This document shows positions 1-7,981 of a stretch of 23,544 nucleotides of DNA, in pieces (within the stretch, counting starts at the first letter, position 1; every line of letters begins with the position of its first letter). Where the stretch lies: the NCBI GenBank assembly GCA_002380945.1, contig DFWO01000008.1, positions 1 through 23,544 of the forward strand, given 5' to 3'. The stretch comes from Methylococcaceae bacterium UBA4132 (GTDB lineage: Bacteria; Pseudomonadota; Gammaproteobacteria; Methylococcales; Methylomonadaceae). The notes beneath the pieces are model-generated. The model searched no databases. It saw only the letters and a list, made by a program, of their open reading frames with translations, and was not told the DNA's origin. The position numbers were made by a program, and so were the translations under genes.

Positions 1-205
1 CGTATTAACACAGGTTTGCCATCACTACTTCATATTTGGTTTTAATACTGCTACCAATAACCTGCTAGGGTAACGGATTGTTAGATTTAGCCATTGCCAT
101 TGTTGCCAACGACAAATAGACCAACAATGTACAGTAAGACATTATTCGTGTGAGGAAAAATGTATTCATAGTAGCTTTTTATTATTTTTAGAAATGTAAC
201 TCGCT

Positions 206-604
206 TTAATCAATAGCATCACAAAGCAAGGTAAGATGAGAAACACCTAATTCTTTGGGCAAACCAAACATATACACTAAACCAATAGCCAAATCACCCA
301 AACCTAACGGTACGGCAATCAGACCCAAATCCCCGAATAATCCCGCAGGAACAAGCAACAACGCGGCGATATAGCGCAATATAGATTCCCAATACACAAA
401 AGCCGCCCGCAGGCGCAAATTACAAGATGCCAATATCAGCACCACACTGGTAAAGCCTAAAAAACCTGCAATCAGCCAACCCCATAACGGAGCGGGAACA
501 TTCAAGCCCAGCAAGCGATAAGCAGGTGGGCACGTTAACGTCAATGCCAGCCCAGCGTTATAAACTCCCGACCAGAAGATAAAGTTTTTCATTGTAAATG
601 GCAT
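206..604 (-). CDS. Small polytopic membrane protein, unknown function
   Basis: A 132-residue, strongly hydrophobic protein with about four membrane-spanning stretches (roughly residues 8-26, 38-60, 72-90 and 93-114) and no obvious catalytic motif. The likely location is the inner membrane. I do not recognise the family. The ATG at 604 has only a weak purine-rich stretch upstream; the in-frame ATG at 592 (residue 5) has no better ribosome-binding site, so the start is uncertain by four codons. It lies 149 nt downstream of the lipoprotein gene at 754-1893 on the same strand and could be its last operon member or separate. No terminator is visible between them. Reality as a gene is fairly likely from length and consistent hydrophobic pattern; function is unknown. 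Confidence 0.6.
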   Translation of the reverse strand: MPFTMKNFIFWSGVYNAGLALTLTCPPAYRLLGLNVPAPLWGWLIAGFLGFTSVVLILASCNLRLRAAFVYWESILRYIAALLLVPAGLFGDLGLIAVPLGLGDLAIGLVYMFGLPKELGVSHLTLLCDAID

Positions 605-753
605 GATTTTTTCTTTAGTTTGATATAAAACTCATTGAAATAATTATGATTTTGCAAACTGAGATTACGCTATCGCGGTATCTTAGCCATAGGTTAATTC
701 TCAATATGTGATAACGAAATCCATCATGAGTTGTTTCAGTGATCTCTACGCAC

Positions 754-1893
754 TCAATTTCCTTGAATAGTGACAATAGGTGCTTGGACTCGATCTTCCT
801 TATCCGCCAACGTCAAAATAATCATCAGAAACGTAAATACCCCCTTTGATCTGTAGTCACGGTCGTCAATCCAATACCAGTAATCACGATACTTGATCGC
901 TGTGAAAGCATCTGCTGGTTGGGATTTTTCCGTATGAATCTTAACTAAAGGCGGCAACGACTGAGCCATGTCTCCCGACTCTAAAATCGGCGCATAAGTA
1001 CGATGTTCTGCAATATGCTCAGGTGGTATTTCGATATTGGCACCTAGTTGGTTCAAAATTTGGAATCCAGAGCGTGTCTGTATAGCGATCTCGTCATCTT
1101 TTCCAGACACTGCACCATAAACTATTTTGTACACATTAAGATCAGGTCTCAGCCCTAACAGTTTTCTGACCAATACCCTATCAGCCTGTACTTCGGGTAA
1201 AAGTGCCTTTTGACTAATGACCAGTATCGTCCCTTCCTCTTTCGTTTGCTTGGATGCTTCCACCCGCAAATCAATCGCACCAGAGGCTTGAAGACGTTGT
1301 AGAGCCGCTAGCAACCTGATGAAATCGGGATCGGCAGGATAACCCCGTGCTCCGCCTTTGCGATTCGACAATCCATTGATTGATTGCACTCCAATCTGCA
1401 ATAGCGTATCAATTGGCCAGCCTTCTTCGGCACGCATCAGCAGAGCTGGAGGTGGAATCGGCGTTATCATGACCTGAAGAAAATGGGCACCCGTCAGCGG
1501 CGTATAAGTAATTGTCGGACGGTCGATATAAGTACCAGCCGTTCCCATAGTCACTACATCGCCAAGCGCGCTTAAGCTATTGAGCGTCCCGCCTATCGTT
1601 ACTGCCCCCTGTAACTGGTAACCGCTAATAATCTGTCCCACGTCTAGGAACACGGGCGTATCGGCGTAACGCATCTTGACAATATTGAGCAGGGTTTGCT
1701 GTTTCCAGGAATTTGAAATCGCATTCATGTAATCGAAGCGGTCACGATCCACGCTCGGAGGACCAAAACTTCCACATCCCGACAAACTGAGCGCGATACT
1801 CGCCATCAGGCTGCTGCGAACTATGGTGCTAAATTCACAAAACATAGCCTGGTTTTTCAGAAATAGTCTAAACCGCTTGATACTCACCTTCAT
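754..1893 (-). CDS. Predicted outer-envelope lipoprotein, unclassified
   Basis: A 379-residue exported lipoprotein. The signal sequence is unusually long: a basic start (residues 1-15), then a hydrophobic segment ending in a lipobox LSGC with the acylated cysteine at residue 40. In-frame Met17 or Met30 would give a more usual length, but GGAG eight nt before the ATG at 1893 supports the long form. The mature part begins with an Arg/Asp-rich, tyrosine-containing segment (about residues 48-92) that resembles conserved hypothetical proteins of proteobacteria; I know no function or reliable domain name. The C-terminus has an aromatic stretch (YRDYWYWIDD, about 335-345). The gene follows the DUF2252 gene by 56 nt on the same strand, so co-transcription with it and the 3405-4592 membrane protein is likely. 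Confidence 0.72.
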   Translation of the reverse strand: MKVSIKRFRLFLKNQAMFCEFSTIVRSSLMASIALSLSGCGSFGPPSVDRDRFDYMNAISNSWKQQTLLNIVKMRYADTPVFLDVGQIISGYQLQGAVTIGGTLNSLSALGDVVTMGTAGTYIDRPTITYTPLTGAHFLQVMITPIPPPALLMRAEEGWPIDTLLQIGVQSINGLSNRKGGARGYPADPDFIRLLAALQRLQASGAIDLRVEASKQTKEEGTILVISQKALLPEVQADRVLVRKLLGLRPDLNVYKIVYGAVSGKDDEIAIQTRSGFQILNQLGANIEIPPEHIAEHRTYAPILESGDMAQSLPPLVKIHTEKSQPADAFTAIKYRDYWYWIDDRDYRSKGVFTFLMIILTLADKEDRVQAPIVTIQGN

Positions 1894-1949
1894 CTATTGC
1901 ACTCCAAATTCCGATTGCTGATTCATAGCGTGTGATTAATCATTCTGCC

Positions 1950-3377
1950 TCAATGCTCAATATAAACCTCTAAACGTCCTTCCTGAACAGCATGTTGCAA
2001 GGCTTGATAATCCTGCTCATTTTGGTTAGCGTAGCTTTCAGCGAAATCTGCCAATGCTTCATCAAAACCTTCTTTTTTGCCTAAGTAGCCAGCAATTTTC
2101 GCCGCATCACCCGAACGGGCATGAGAATGCGCCAATGCCCAGCCGCAGAGTTCCGCATAGTGATCCATTACGGATGGCGTGAACAGTTCGACCAAAGGCT
2201 TCATTTTCATATCTCGCAGTTGTCTTACATAGAAATGGTTGCCAACTTCATTCTCTACCCAGCCGAGAAAGATGTCGCTTGCCGACAGCATCAGCCGTTG
2301 CCCCGTCACCACGCGTTGCCCATGATTTGAGTATGTGCTGCGTCCTGCGTAAGGCTCTAATACCGACGGGCGTACTTCTTTAACTTGCAAAAATAATGGG
2401 TCTTCTGCACCCCCCATCAACAGCATAATGGCACAGCGCGTACCGACACTGCCAACGCCCACTACTTTCATAGCCATATCCTTAAATTCATACCTATCTA
2501 GCAATACCCGTCGATCATCTGCCAATGTGGCTCGATAACGCTCAAAAGCCTCGCGTACACGCGCTTCTGCTATGGCTGTTTCTTCGGTTTGGGCATGATA
2601 AATTAACGGAGGTTTATCGCGGATACGATGAACACCGTCCTCGAAAGTGACCAACGCGGGAAAATCCTCATCCATCACATCACGGTTACGAGCTTTGCTG
2701 AACCGCTTTTTGACACGTTCTCTGGCAATATTGTCTTCCACTGTTTCGAGTACCGTGTCCATGTCGATGCTGAAGTACCAGACTTCAAGTGCCTGCATTT
2801 TGGAAAATTCACGGATATGCTCACGATAGCTACGCACACACGCTTGTGCTGCCTCACGACTTTCTTCAGCGGTAAAACCGTTGTGCCGCCCTGCAATCAC
2901 GAAGCTGGTAACCAGCCGTTTAACGTCCCACTCCCAAGGCGCAGGCAGGGTTTCATCGAAGTCATTAATGGCGAATATCTGCCGCCGTTCTGGCGTAGCG
3001 AAGCTGCCAAAATTGACTAAATGACAATCGCCACACGCTTGTACATGAATACCTGTTTTCGGTAAGCCCGCAAGATCGGCCGCCATAATTGCCGCTCCAC
3101 CTCGATAGAATGCAAACGGCGATTGCAACATTCGCCCATAGCGTATCGGTAGCAGTTCGGGTAATCGACCAGCACCCGACTCGATGAGTAATTCAATGGG
3201 ATCGCGGCGGTGGCTGGGTGCTTGCCACTGTGCGTGACTGGCTAACGGCACTGCAAGCCGCATAGCTTTACCGTCTGCTTTGCGGTCTGTTCTTGAACGT
3301 TTATCTACGGTAATTAGCGCGACATTATCAGCATCATGATTGTGTTTATGTTTTTTAGTAGACTCTTTTTTGCTCAT
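1950..3377 (-). CDS. DUF2252 family protein
   Basis: A 475-residue soluble protein with the hallmark motifs of DUF2252: FYRG (90-93), GDCHLVNFG (116-124), NDFDE (138-142), WDVKRL (150-155), VVGVGSVGT (306-313), a lysine in the QVKEVRPS segment (about 333) and HFYVRQLRDMK (381-391). The length is normal for the family. DUF2252 proteins have been linked by sequence to the protein-kinase-like fold, with the GDxHxxN and NDFD segments resembling a catalytic loop and metal-binding motif; the substrate is unknown. The N-terminus is Lys/His-rich without a signal peptide, so it is cytoplasmic. The start is firm: AGGAG lies eight nt before the ATG. It sits 27 nt after the membrane-protein gene at 3405-4592 and 56 nt before the lipoprotein gene, suggesting a three-gene unit. 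Kinase-type activity is inference only. Confidence 0.92.
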   Translation of the reverse strand: MSKKESTKKHKHNHDADNVALITVDKRSRTDRKADGKAMRLAVPLASHAQWQAPSHRRDPIELLIESGAGRLPELLPIRYGRMLQSPFAFYRGGAAIMAADLAGLPKTGIHVQACGDCHLVNFGSFATPERRQIFAINDFDETLPAPWEWDVKRLVTSFVIAGRHNGFTAEESREAAQACVRSYREHIREFSKMQALEVWYFSIDMDTVLETVEDNIARERVKKRFSKARNRDVMDEDFPALVTFEDGVHRIRDKPPLIYHAQTEETAIAEARVREAFERYRATLADDRRVLLDRYEFKDMAMKVVGVGSVGTRCAIMLLMGGAEDPLFLQVKEVRPSVLEPYAGRSTYSNHGQRVVTGQRLMLSASDIFLGWVENEVGNHFYVRQLRDMKMKPLVELFTPSVMDHYAELCGWALAHSHARSGDAAKIAGYLGKKEGFDEALADFAESYANQNEQDYQALQHAVQEGRLEVYIEH

Positions 3378-3404
3378 GTTTGTTACTCCTGTAAAGGGGA
3401 AAAT

Positions 3405-4592
3405 TTACAACAAAATTCCAATAAGCTTTTGGACTAATTCTTCCAACGAAATCATCGTCAATGCCAACGGCAACACAGGCAGTAGAACGGTGGCAGCGAT
3501 TTGTAACACGGTTCCTTTACCAAACGGAAATATGCGCATGTTGCGAATTGTTTCAAGGCTATTGTTCAAATCAGCAAGCGACTGAATGTCACCACTACCC
3601 ACGAATGCCTCATCTTCTGGCGCACCACCGCGTAGCCATTTGCGTTCAAATTCGATGACATAACTGCTCGCTAAACAGTCATAACGCACTAAGCCTTCCC
3701 GTTTGGTTCGGGCAAGCTGCCCTGCAAACACGCACAAGGGACCTAGAATAATCAGTAACATAAATACCACAGAAGCGGCAATCTCTGGTTTAAAATCTAA
3801 TAGTTTCGCACCCTCATAAAAAATACGCTGGGCAATCATTGCAGCAAGCAGTGACCCTAATGCGAGAGAAAAAGGCATGAATGCGGCGGCACTGCCCGCA
3901 AGAAAGCCTAGTCCACCTGCTTTGTCGGGATGGGTGGGAACAAGATAGAGTTCTAAACGTGCAACTTGCCAAAGAAATCGCGTCCACACGATAATTCTGA
4001 GTAGCCAGCGAAACATCAGGAATTGAAAAATGGGTAAACTGACATAAGCAAACCAGTAGCCCGCTAGACTCAGGTGCTGTTCCGATGCCACGCCTTCCGC
4101 ATACCAGATAGTGGTGTCCAGCGTCGCCGTCTGAGACCATATAAAATGGTAGATCATAATGACAGCAATCAGCCCTATCTCCATCCAGACCGAATTGCGC
4201 AAGCGTAGCGCGGCAACAATACAGGCATCGAAATACGGTCTGATTTCTGTCGTGATAATGTTTCGGTCGATAAATTGCCGTACGACGATCTTCATACGTT
4301 GATGCACAATCAATTCAGCCACTAATAACAACGGCAACGCCAGCAAAAAACGGACATGTATTTCCAAATCATACAGAAACGGAACGTTGACGCTACCGCC
4401 TAACAATTGCCCTGATAGGGTTGACAGCAATAGCAACGGCAGCCAAGTAAGTAACACAAAAAAAATGATTCGTCTGTGTAACAACTCTAGCCCACTAGTT
4501 GCTAAACGGCTACGGATAAACAATTGAAACAGTGGTCCGCCCTGAACGAGGGAAAAATCGTCGGGTATTTGAAATTCAGGTGTCGTATTCAT
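3405..4592 (-). CDS. Conserved polytopic inner-membrane protein
   Basis: A 395-residue membrane protein with about six or seven hydrophobic segments (near residues 41-66, 80-97, 135-152, 177-202, 226-256, 271-293 and 361-382). Between segments four and five lies a conserved-looking cytoplasmic motif, HPDKAGGLGFL (221-231), and the C-terminal soluble loop (about 295-355) is charged. The family is a recurrent hypothetical one to me and I cannot name a function. It is not an ABC, MFS or RND transporter by motif. The ATG at 4592 is preceded by AAGG at suitable spacing. It is the first gene of the unit with the DUF2252 protein (27 nt downstream), and its start lies just 24 nt past the terminator that ends the upstream operon, leaving very little room for a separate promoter. 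Confidence 0.8.
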   Translation of the reverse strand: MNTTPEFQIPDDFSLVQGGPLFQLFIRSRLATSGLELLHRRIIFFVLLTWLPLLLLSTLSGQLLGGSVNVPFLYDLEIHVRFLLALPLLLVAELIVHQRMKIVVRQFIDRNIITTEIRPYFDACIVAALRLRNSVWMEIGLIAVIMIYHFIWSQTATLDTTIWYAEGVASEQHLSLAGYWFAYVSLPIFQFLMFRWLLRIIVWTRFLWQVARLELYLVPTHPDKAGGLGFLAGSAAAFMPFSLALGSLLAAMIAQRIFYEGAKLLDFKPEIAASVVFMLLIILGPLCVFAGQLARTKREGLVRYDCLASSYVIEFERKWLRGGAPEDEAFVGSGDIQSLADLNNSLETIRNMRIFPFGKGTVLQIAATVLLPVLPLALTMISLEELVQKLIGILL

Positions 4593-4616
4593 GGGTTAGC
4601 CTTAGTTCGTACACTG

Positions 4617-4653
4617 ATTTAAAAAATCAGGGAACGCTAACGTGTCCCCTGAT
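4617..4653 (-). terminator. Rho-independent terminator of the envelope operon
   Basis: On the minus strand a seven-base stem ATCAGGG/CCCTGAT (arms 4647-4653 and 4626-4632), whose loop can itself form ACG/CGT pairs, is followed directly by a run of six T. It lies 110 nt downstream of the stop of the DUF2092 gene at 4764. The orientation of the T-run shows it acts on minus-strand transcripts. Confidence 0.75.
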
Positions 4654-4692
4654 GATGATTGCTTTATTGTGCAGAGGTGTCTAAAACTGAGT

Positions 4693-4735
4693 AAAACAGC
4701 TTTAGCTGTTTTTATCCAATAGCTGAAGCTATTGG
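4693..4735. repeat. Paired perfect hairpins (REP-like)
   Basis: Two adjacent perfect palindromes: AAAACAGC/GCTGTTTT (4693-4712, loop of four) and CCAATAGCT/AGCTATTGG (4716-4735, loop GA), both built around AGCT. They lie between the stop of the 4764-5612 gene and the terminator. The arrangement resembles dispersed REP-type sequences that sit after genes; whether it recurs elsewhere in the genome cannot be seen here. Confidence 0.55.
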
Positions 4736-4763
4736 ACTCCAGTTAAAATTCTTCCTTATTCGG

Positions 4764-5612
4764 TTACTTTGCTTTTTCCTCCGCATAAGTACCAAATTCA
4801 ATTTGTTTAGCATCCGCAGGCACTTTGAATTCAAAGGTGCTAGCTTTTAGCTTAGGATTCAATTTCCAGTCGGTAAATTCTACGAGAAAACTTGGACGAT
4901 TCTCTACTTGTTTATAGGTCATGGCTAAACGCATGGGTAGTGCGTTTTCACCTTTTGCTATCCAGATTTCCCAATCGAGAGCGGGGTCTCGATAAGTAAA
5001 ATGTTCGGTAGGAACACCATTAACCATAGAATCACCGACTACAGCGGCATCGGTTAGATTTTTAGTCATCACCGTGTATGGATTGCTGTACAGAATATCC
5101 GCAGACGGAAAACTAATTTGAGCCTTAGTCATGACAAACTCTAACATTTCATCAATATTGCTCAGTGGTGTATTCGACACTGCATACATCTTATTATCAG
5201 CATCGAAAGCAGAAGCCTTAGTGCCATCAAAATAAAGATGAATATTCGGCGTATCACCTGACACAGCCATGTGTAGTTTATTAGGACGCTGTAACGCCAC
5301 TTCAGCCTCAGTAAAGAAAGTGACAAACTGCCCTGTCTCTGATTGCAGGTCAATAGCACTCTTAGAGTGATAACTAAACGCTTTGCTGGCTATCAGTTTG
5401 TCACTCATTTGTTTAAGTCTATCTACTGCCTGTTTATTAACAACGTGCTGAGCAGGTTGTGCCGCAGGAGTAGGCGCGGTAGTTTGTTTTGTTACTTTTG
5501 CCGTTGCAGGATTCGTCGGCGCACTGACCGCTTTTTTTTCTTCATGCGCACAGCCTTGTAACGCAATCGCCATGACAAACAACAACGATGAGATTTTTTT
5601 AGTAGGGTGCAT
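4764..5612 (-). CDS. DUF2092 lipoprotein (copy 2)
   Basis: A 282-residue exported lipoprotein with lipobox LQGC and acylated cysteine at residue 21, then an Ala/Thr/Pro/Lys-rich flexible linker to about residue 58. The body matches the DUF2092 family: a KQMSD helix start, VALQRPNKL (about 108-116), HLYFDG, ADILYSNPY, DWEIWIAKGENALPMRL and a final DW-x-LNPKL-x-x-x-x-FEF segment. DUF2092 proteins are predicted to adopt a LolA/LolB-like half-barrel that binds a hydrophobic ligand; this is family-level inference and no function is proven. It is a close paralogue of the protein at 7081-7944, with most of these motifs shared. AGAGAG stands at RBS distance from the ATG. It follows the glycine-zipper gene at 5656 by 43 nt, the same neighbour order as the other copy, and ends the operon before the terminator at 4617-4653. 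Confidence 0.9.
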   Translation of the reverse strand: MHPTKKISSLLFVMAIALQGCAHEEKKAVSAPTNPATAKVTKQTTAPTPAAQPAQHVVNKQAVDRLKQMSDKLIASKAFSYHSKSAIDLQSETGQFVTFFTEAEVALQRPNKLHMAVSGDTPNIHLYFDGTKASAFDADNKMYAVSNTPLSNIDEMLEFVMTKAQISFPSADILYSNPYTVMTKNLTDAAVVGDSMVNGVPTEHFTYRDPALDWEIWIAKGENALPMRLAMTYKQVENRPSFLVEFTDWKLNPKLKASTFEFKVPADAKQIEFGTYAEEKAK

Positions 5613-5655
5613 AATTATTTCTCTCTATAAAAACGGTGATGGTTTGTCCTAGCAA

Positions 5656-6198
5656 TCAATAAGGTGCTGGCACAACTTGGTAATAGCCAGAGTAAGCTCT
5701 CATCCAACTTGAACCGCATTGAAAATATTGAATTGAACCTACCATCACACTGTTACATCCACTGGGTAAATTATTCAAATTTGTGCCAATTGGCGTTCCT
5801 GCGGGTTGTTGTACAACGACAGTAGTGGTAGAAGGTTGATTATTGCTATTTGCCACTGCCGCACCAGCCATTGCCCCCACTGCCAAACCAGCAACACCTG
5901 CCGCCGCAACCTGACCAGAACTATAGCCATAATGACCGCCATAATAAGCAGGTGGACGATAACCATAAGCAGGAACGGGAGGACGATAAGCACCACCACG
6001 ATTCCAAGCCGCCGTATTACCATTAGGTCCTCGAACAACTGCGGTATTACGATTCCACGCGGCTGAACCGCCATAAGTGCCACGAGCAACGCCCGCACCA
6101 CCTGCCCCAGCTGCTCGCCACGCATGAGATGGCAATGACATTGCGGTTAGGCAAATTGCGGTAATCACAAGACAATACGTTTTATTTTTAATTATCAT
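5656..6198 (-). CDS. Exported glycine-zipper / Gly-Tyr-rich protein (copy 2)
   Basis: A 180-residue exported protein. A Sec signal peptide ends at SHA (cleavage after about residue 26). Next is a Gly/Ala/Trp/Asn-rich stretch with AAWNR repeated (46-50 and 63-67), a Pro/Tyr section with YRPP repeated (71-92), then a glycine-zipper-like hydrophobic segment (about 97-114) and a C-terminal module with two cysteines (148 and 161) ending in YYQVVPAPY. The zipper suggests membrane insertion or oligomerisation, and the Cys pair a disulfide; both are inference. It is a paralogue of the 7982-8644 protein, sharing the zipper and C-terminal module while the N-terminal halves differ. AAGGAG eight nt before the ATG fixes the start. 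The adjacent downstream gene is a DUF2092 lipoprotein, as in the other copy. Confidence 0.82.
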   Translation of the reverse strand: MIIKNKTYCLVITAICLTAMSLPSHAWRAAGAGGAGVARGTYGGSAAWNRNTAVVRGPNGNTAAWNRGGAYRPPVPAYGYRPPAYYGGHYGYSSGQVAAAGVAGLAVGAMAGAAVANSNNQPSTTTVVVQQPAGTPIGTNLNNLPSGCNSVMVGSIQYFQCGSSWMRAYSGYYQVVPAPY

Positions 6199-6227
6199 AA
6201 TCTCGACTCCTTTGTTTAGATAAAAAA

Positions 6228-6262
6228 CATTGTAGAGGCGTTGTAATGTAACGTCTCAATGT
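6228..6262. repeat. Degenerate copy of a palindromic repeat
   Basis: An imperfect hairpin lies between the DUF4410 and glycine-zipper genes. Its core (6233-6259) matches 22 of 27 positions of the perfect palindrome at 7021-7047. The outer arms ACATTG/CAATGT add pairing beyond the core. On the transcribed minus strand three core pairs become C-A mismatches, so this copy looks decayed. Confidence 0.6.
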
Positions 6263-6269
6263 ACACAGG

Positions 6270-6965
6270 CTACTGAATCCAACCTTGTTGTTGAAACCTA
6301 GCTCTAAGTCGATCAGCGATTTCTTTGGCTGTATCTTTGGCTCTACCTTCAACGGTACTGCTACCACTCACCTCGCCATACTCTTTCATACCCGTGCTGA
6401 CGATGAGACCAGCTGGATTAGCGGTAGCAATCGCACCTGCAACCCCTAAAGCCGCACCAGGGCTGGTACTTCCACCTGCATCGGTAGTGCCATAACCGAG
6501 TTTTTGTAATCCTCTAGGTGTCATTTGATAGCCTTCGACTTGTACTTTTAATTCAGACGCGCCTTCGCCAAAGCCAATAGCAACGCGCTCAGCGGCACTG
6601 CCTTCAACTAGCGAAAGAATTTGACCTTGAATTACAATGTCATTGATTTGTGGTTGTGTTCCTGCCGATGCCTGCGCGGCGGGTAATCCCATGTTACTGA
6701 TATTCGTAGCTAACTCTGCTGCAATTTCACTGCCAATTTGACGACCCACAGCGATTTTGTCAGCGGAAATGTTATTGGGAGACGCAGTGAAGTTATACAC
6801 AAAAATGTGATTTGGTCTTGGTAGTTGACCTGTTACCAACATTTGGCTGTTAGTTATGTTGGTTGTTGATGCACAACCTGTCACTAACAATATAACGCAC
6901 AGACTCGATACAATAGAGGGCAATTTTTTTCTAAGGTTTGAGCGGTTGGTCGTTGGATTAATCAT
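6270..6965 (-). CDS. DUF4410 lipoprotein
   Basis: A 231-residue exported lipoprotein: basic N-terminus, hydrophobic core and lipobox VTGC with acylated cysteine at residue 31. The rest fits DUF4410: a short beta start around IFVYNFTASP (53-62), a helix GRQIGSEIAAELATNI, a strand NDIVIQGQIL, a FGEGASELKVQVEGYQ segment (about 132-147), a Gly/Ala-rich stretch (165-190) and a C-terminal helix AKEIADRLRARF. DUF4410 proteins are envelope lipoproteins of unknown role. AAGGAG eight nt before the ATG makes the start firm. It sits between the two glycine-zipper/DUF2092 pairs on the same strand, 115 nt after one pair and 71 nt before the next, both gaps carrying related palindromes. It is therefore either part of the same operon or has inserted between duplicated modules. 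Confidence 0.88.
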   Translation of the reverse strand: MINPTTNRSNLRKKLPSIVSSLCVILLVTGCASTTNITNSQMLVTGQLPRPNHIFVYNFTASPNNISADKIAVGRQIGSEIAAELATNISNMGLPAAQASAGTQPQINDIVIQGQILSLVEGSAAERVAIGFGEGASELKVQVEGYQMTPRGLQKLGYGTTDAGGSTSPGAALGVAGAIATANPAGLIVSTGMKEYGEVSGSSTVEGRAKDTAKEIADRLRARFQQQGWIQ

Positions 6966-7020
6966 AAAAAATACTCCTTTTTGTAGTGGTTACAAGTAGT
7001 GGTGCAAGCTTTATTTATTA

Positions 7021-7047
7021 TAGAGACGTTGCCATGCAACGTCTCTA
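7021..7047. repeat. Perfect 12-bp-stem palindromic repeat
   Basis: The arms TAGAGACGTTGC (7021-7032) and GCAACGTCTCTA (7036-7047) pair perfectly around a three-base loop. No T-run follows on the transcribed minus strand, so it is not a classical terminator. The related decayed copy at 6228-6262 in the next intergenic gap indicates a dispersed palindromic family. Confidence 0.7.
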
Positions 7048-7050
7048 CAG

Positions 7051-7072
7051 CCCATACTTTCATCGGTATGGG
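7051..7072. repeat. Hairpin downstream of DUF2092 gene copy 1
   Basis: Seven-base arms CCCATAC and GTATGGG flank an eight-base loop, eight nt past the stop of the 7081-7944 gene and three nt from the palindrome at 7021. Together the two hairpins may protect the 3' end of an mRNA segment or attenuate transcription. No T-run is present, so termination is doubtful. Confidence 0.45.
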
Positions 7073-7080
7073 GCGTTACC

Positions 7081-7944
7081 TTATTTTTTAGCCGCTTCAG
7101 TTTGTAAATAACCAAACTGCGCTTGTACAGCCTTCGCAGGTTTTTTAAAGGTAAAAATATCGGAATTTAGCTTAGGCTTTAGATTCCAATCAACAAAGTC
7201 CACTAAGAAATGAGGAGAACCATCGGCTTGTTTATACGTCATGGCTAGACGTAAGGGCAGTGCTTCATCGCCTTTTTGTATCCAAATCTCCCAATTGATG
7301 TTCGGTTCCATGTAAGCATAATGATCACAAAGTACGCCGTTGACCTTTGATTCGCCTACGCGGCTAGCATAGGTTAAATCTTTCGTCATTAGTGCATAGG
7401 GATTGCTGTTCAAAATATCCGCAGCGGGTAGGTTGATTTTTGCTTTACCCAAAACGTAAGCAATCATTTCATCCATGCTGCTGATTGATGGAGACACCGC
7501 ATAAACATTGTCCTCAAGATCAATCGCTGACACTTTGTCGTCATTAAAATAAAGGTGAATCGTAGGTACATCCCCTGCGGTATTGATACGCAATTTATTA
7601 GGGCGTTGCAATGCAACTTCTACATTAGATGAAAAAGTCAGTAATTGATCTCTTACAGGAGATTTTAACTCCACAATACTTTTTGCATAATAACTAAATG
7701 CTGGCGCGGAAGTCAGTGTGTCGCTCATTTGTTTCAAGCGAGTCAATGCAGCTTGGTCAATAGAGTTTTGTGCGACAGTAGGAGTCTGCGACGCATTAAC
7801 TTGGGCAGGTTTAACGGTCTCTTTAGCAGGTACTGGCGTTGCCGCTTTGGCAACCTGTTTCTGTTCATGCGCACAGCCCGATAATACCAGTGCGATGGCA
7901 GATAACAGAACAGGCAGTGATAAAAATTTTCTGAAATTTTTCAT
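7081..7944 (-). CDS. DUF2092 lipoprotein (copy 1)
   Basis: A 287-residue exported lipoprotein with lipobox LSGC and acylated cysteine at residue 24, followed by a charged and Ala/Pro/Thr-rich linker to about residue 65. The DUF2092 body has the same landmarks as the copy at 4764-5612: RLKQMSD, VALQRPNKL, IHLYFN, ADILNSNPY, NWEIWIQKGDEALPLRL and a final DWNLKPKL segment. The family is predicted to have a LolA/LolB-like fold in the periplasm; ligand and role are unknown. The start is supported by AAAGGA about seven nt upstream. It lies 37 nt after the glycine-zipper gene at 7982-8644, mirroring the second module. The linker and the N-terminal part of the domain diverge most between copies, suggesting distinct partners or ligands (inference). 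Confidence 0.9.
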   Translation of the reverse strand: MKNFRKFLSLPVLLSAIALVLSGCAHEQKQVAKAATPVPAKETVKPAQVNASQTPTVAQNSIDQAALTRLKQMSDTLTSAPAFSYYAKSIVELKSPVRDQLLTFSSNVEVALQRPNKLRINTAGDVPTIHLYFNDDKVSAIDLEDNVYAVSPSISSMDEMIAYVLGKAKINLPAADILNSNPYALMTKDLTYASRVGESKVNGVLCDHYAYMEPNINWEIWIQKGDEALPLRLAMTYKQADGSPHFLVDFVDWNLKPKLNSDIFTFKKPAKAVQAQFGYLQTEAAKK

Positions 7945-7981
7945 AGTTTGTCCTTTAAATCAGTGAGAGGGATATGAGCTA

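Noticed and set aside
5775..6125. 116-codon minus-strand open frame
   Set aside because: Alternate frame of the glycine-zipper gene at 5656-6198, with no independent RBS or recognisable content.
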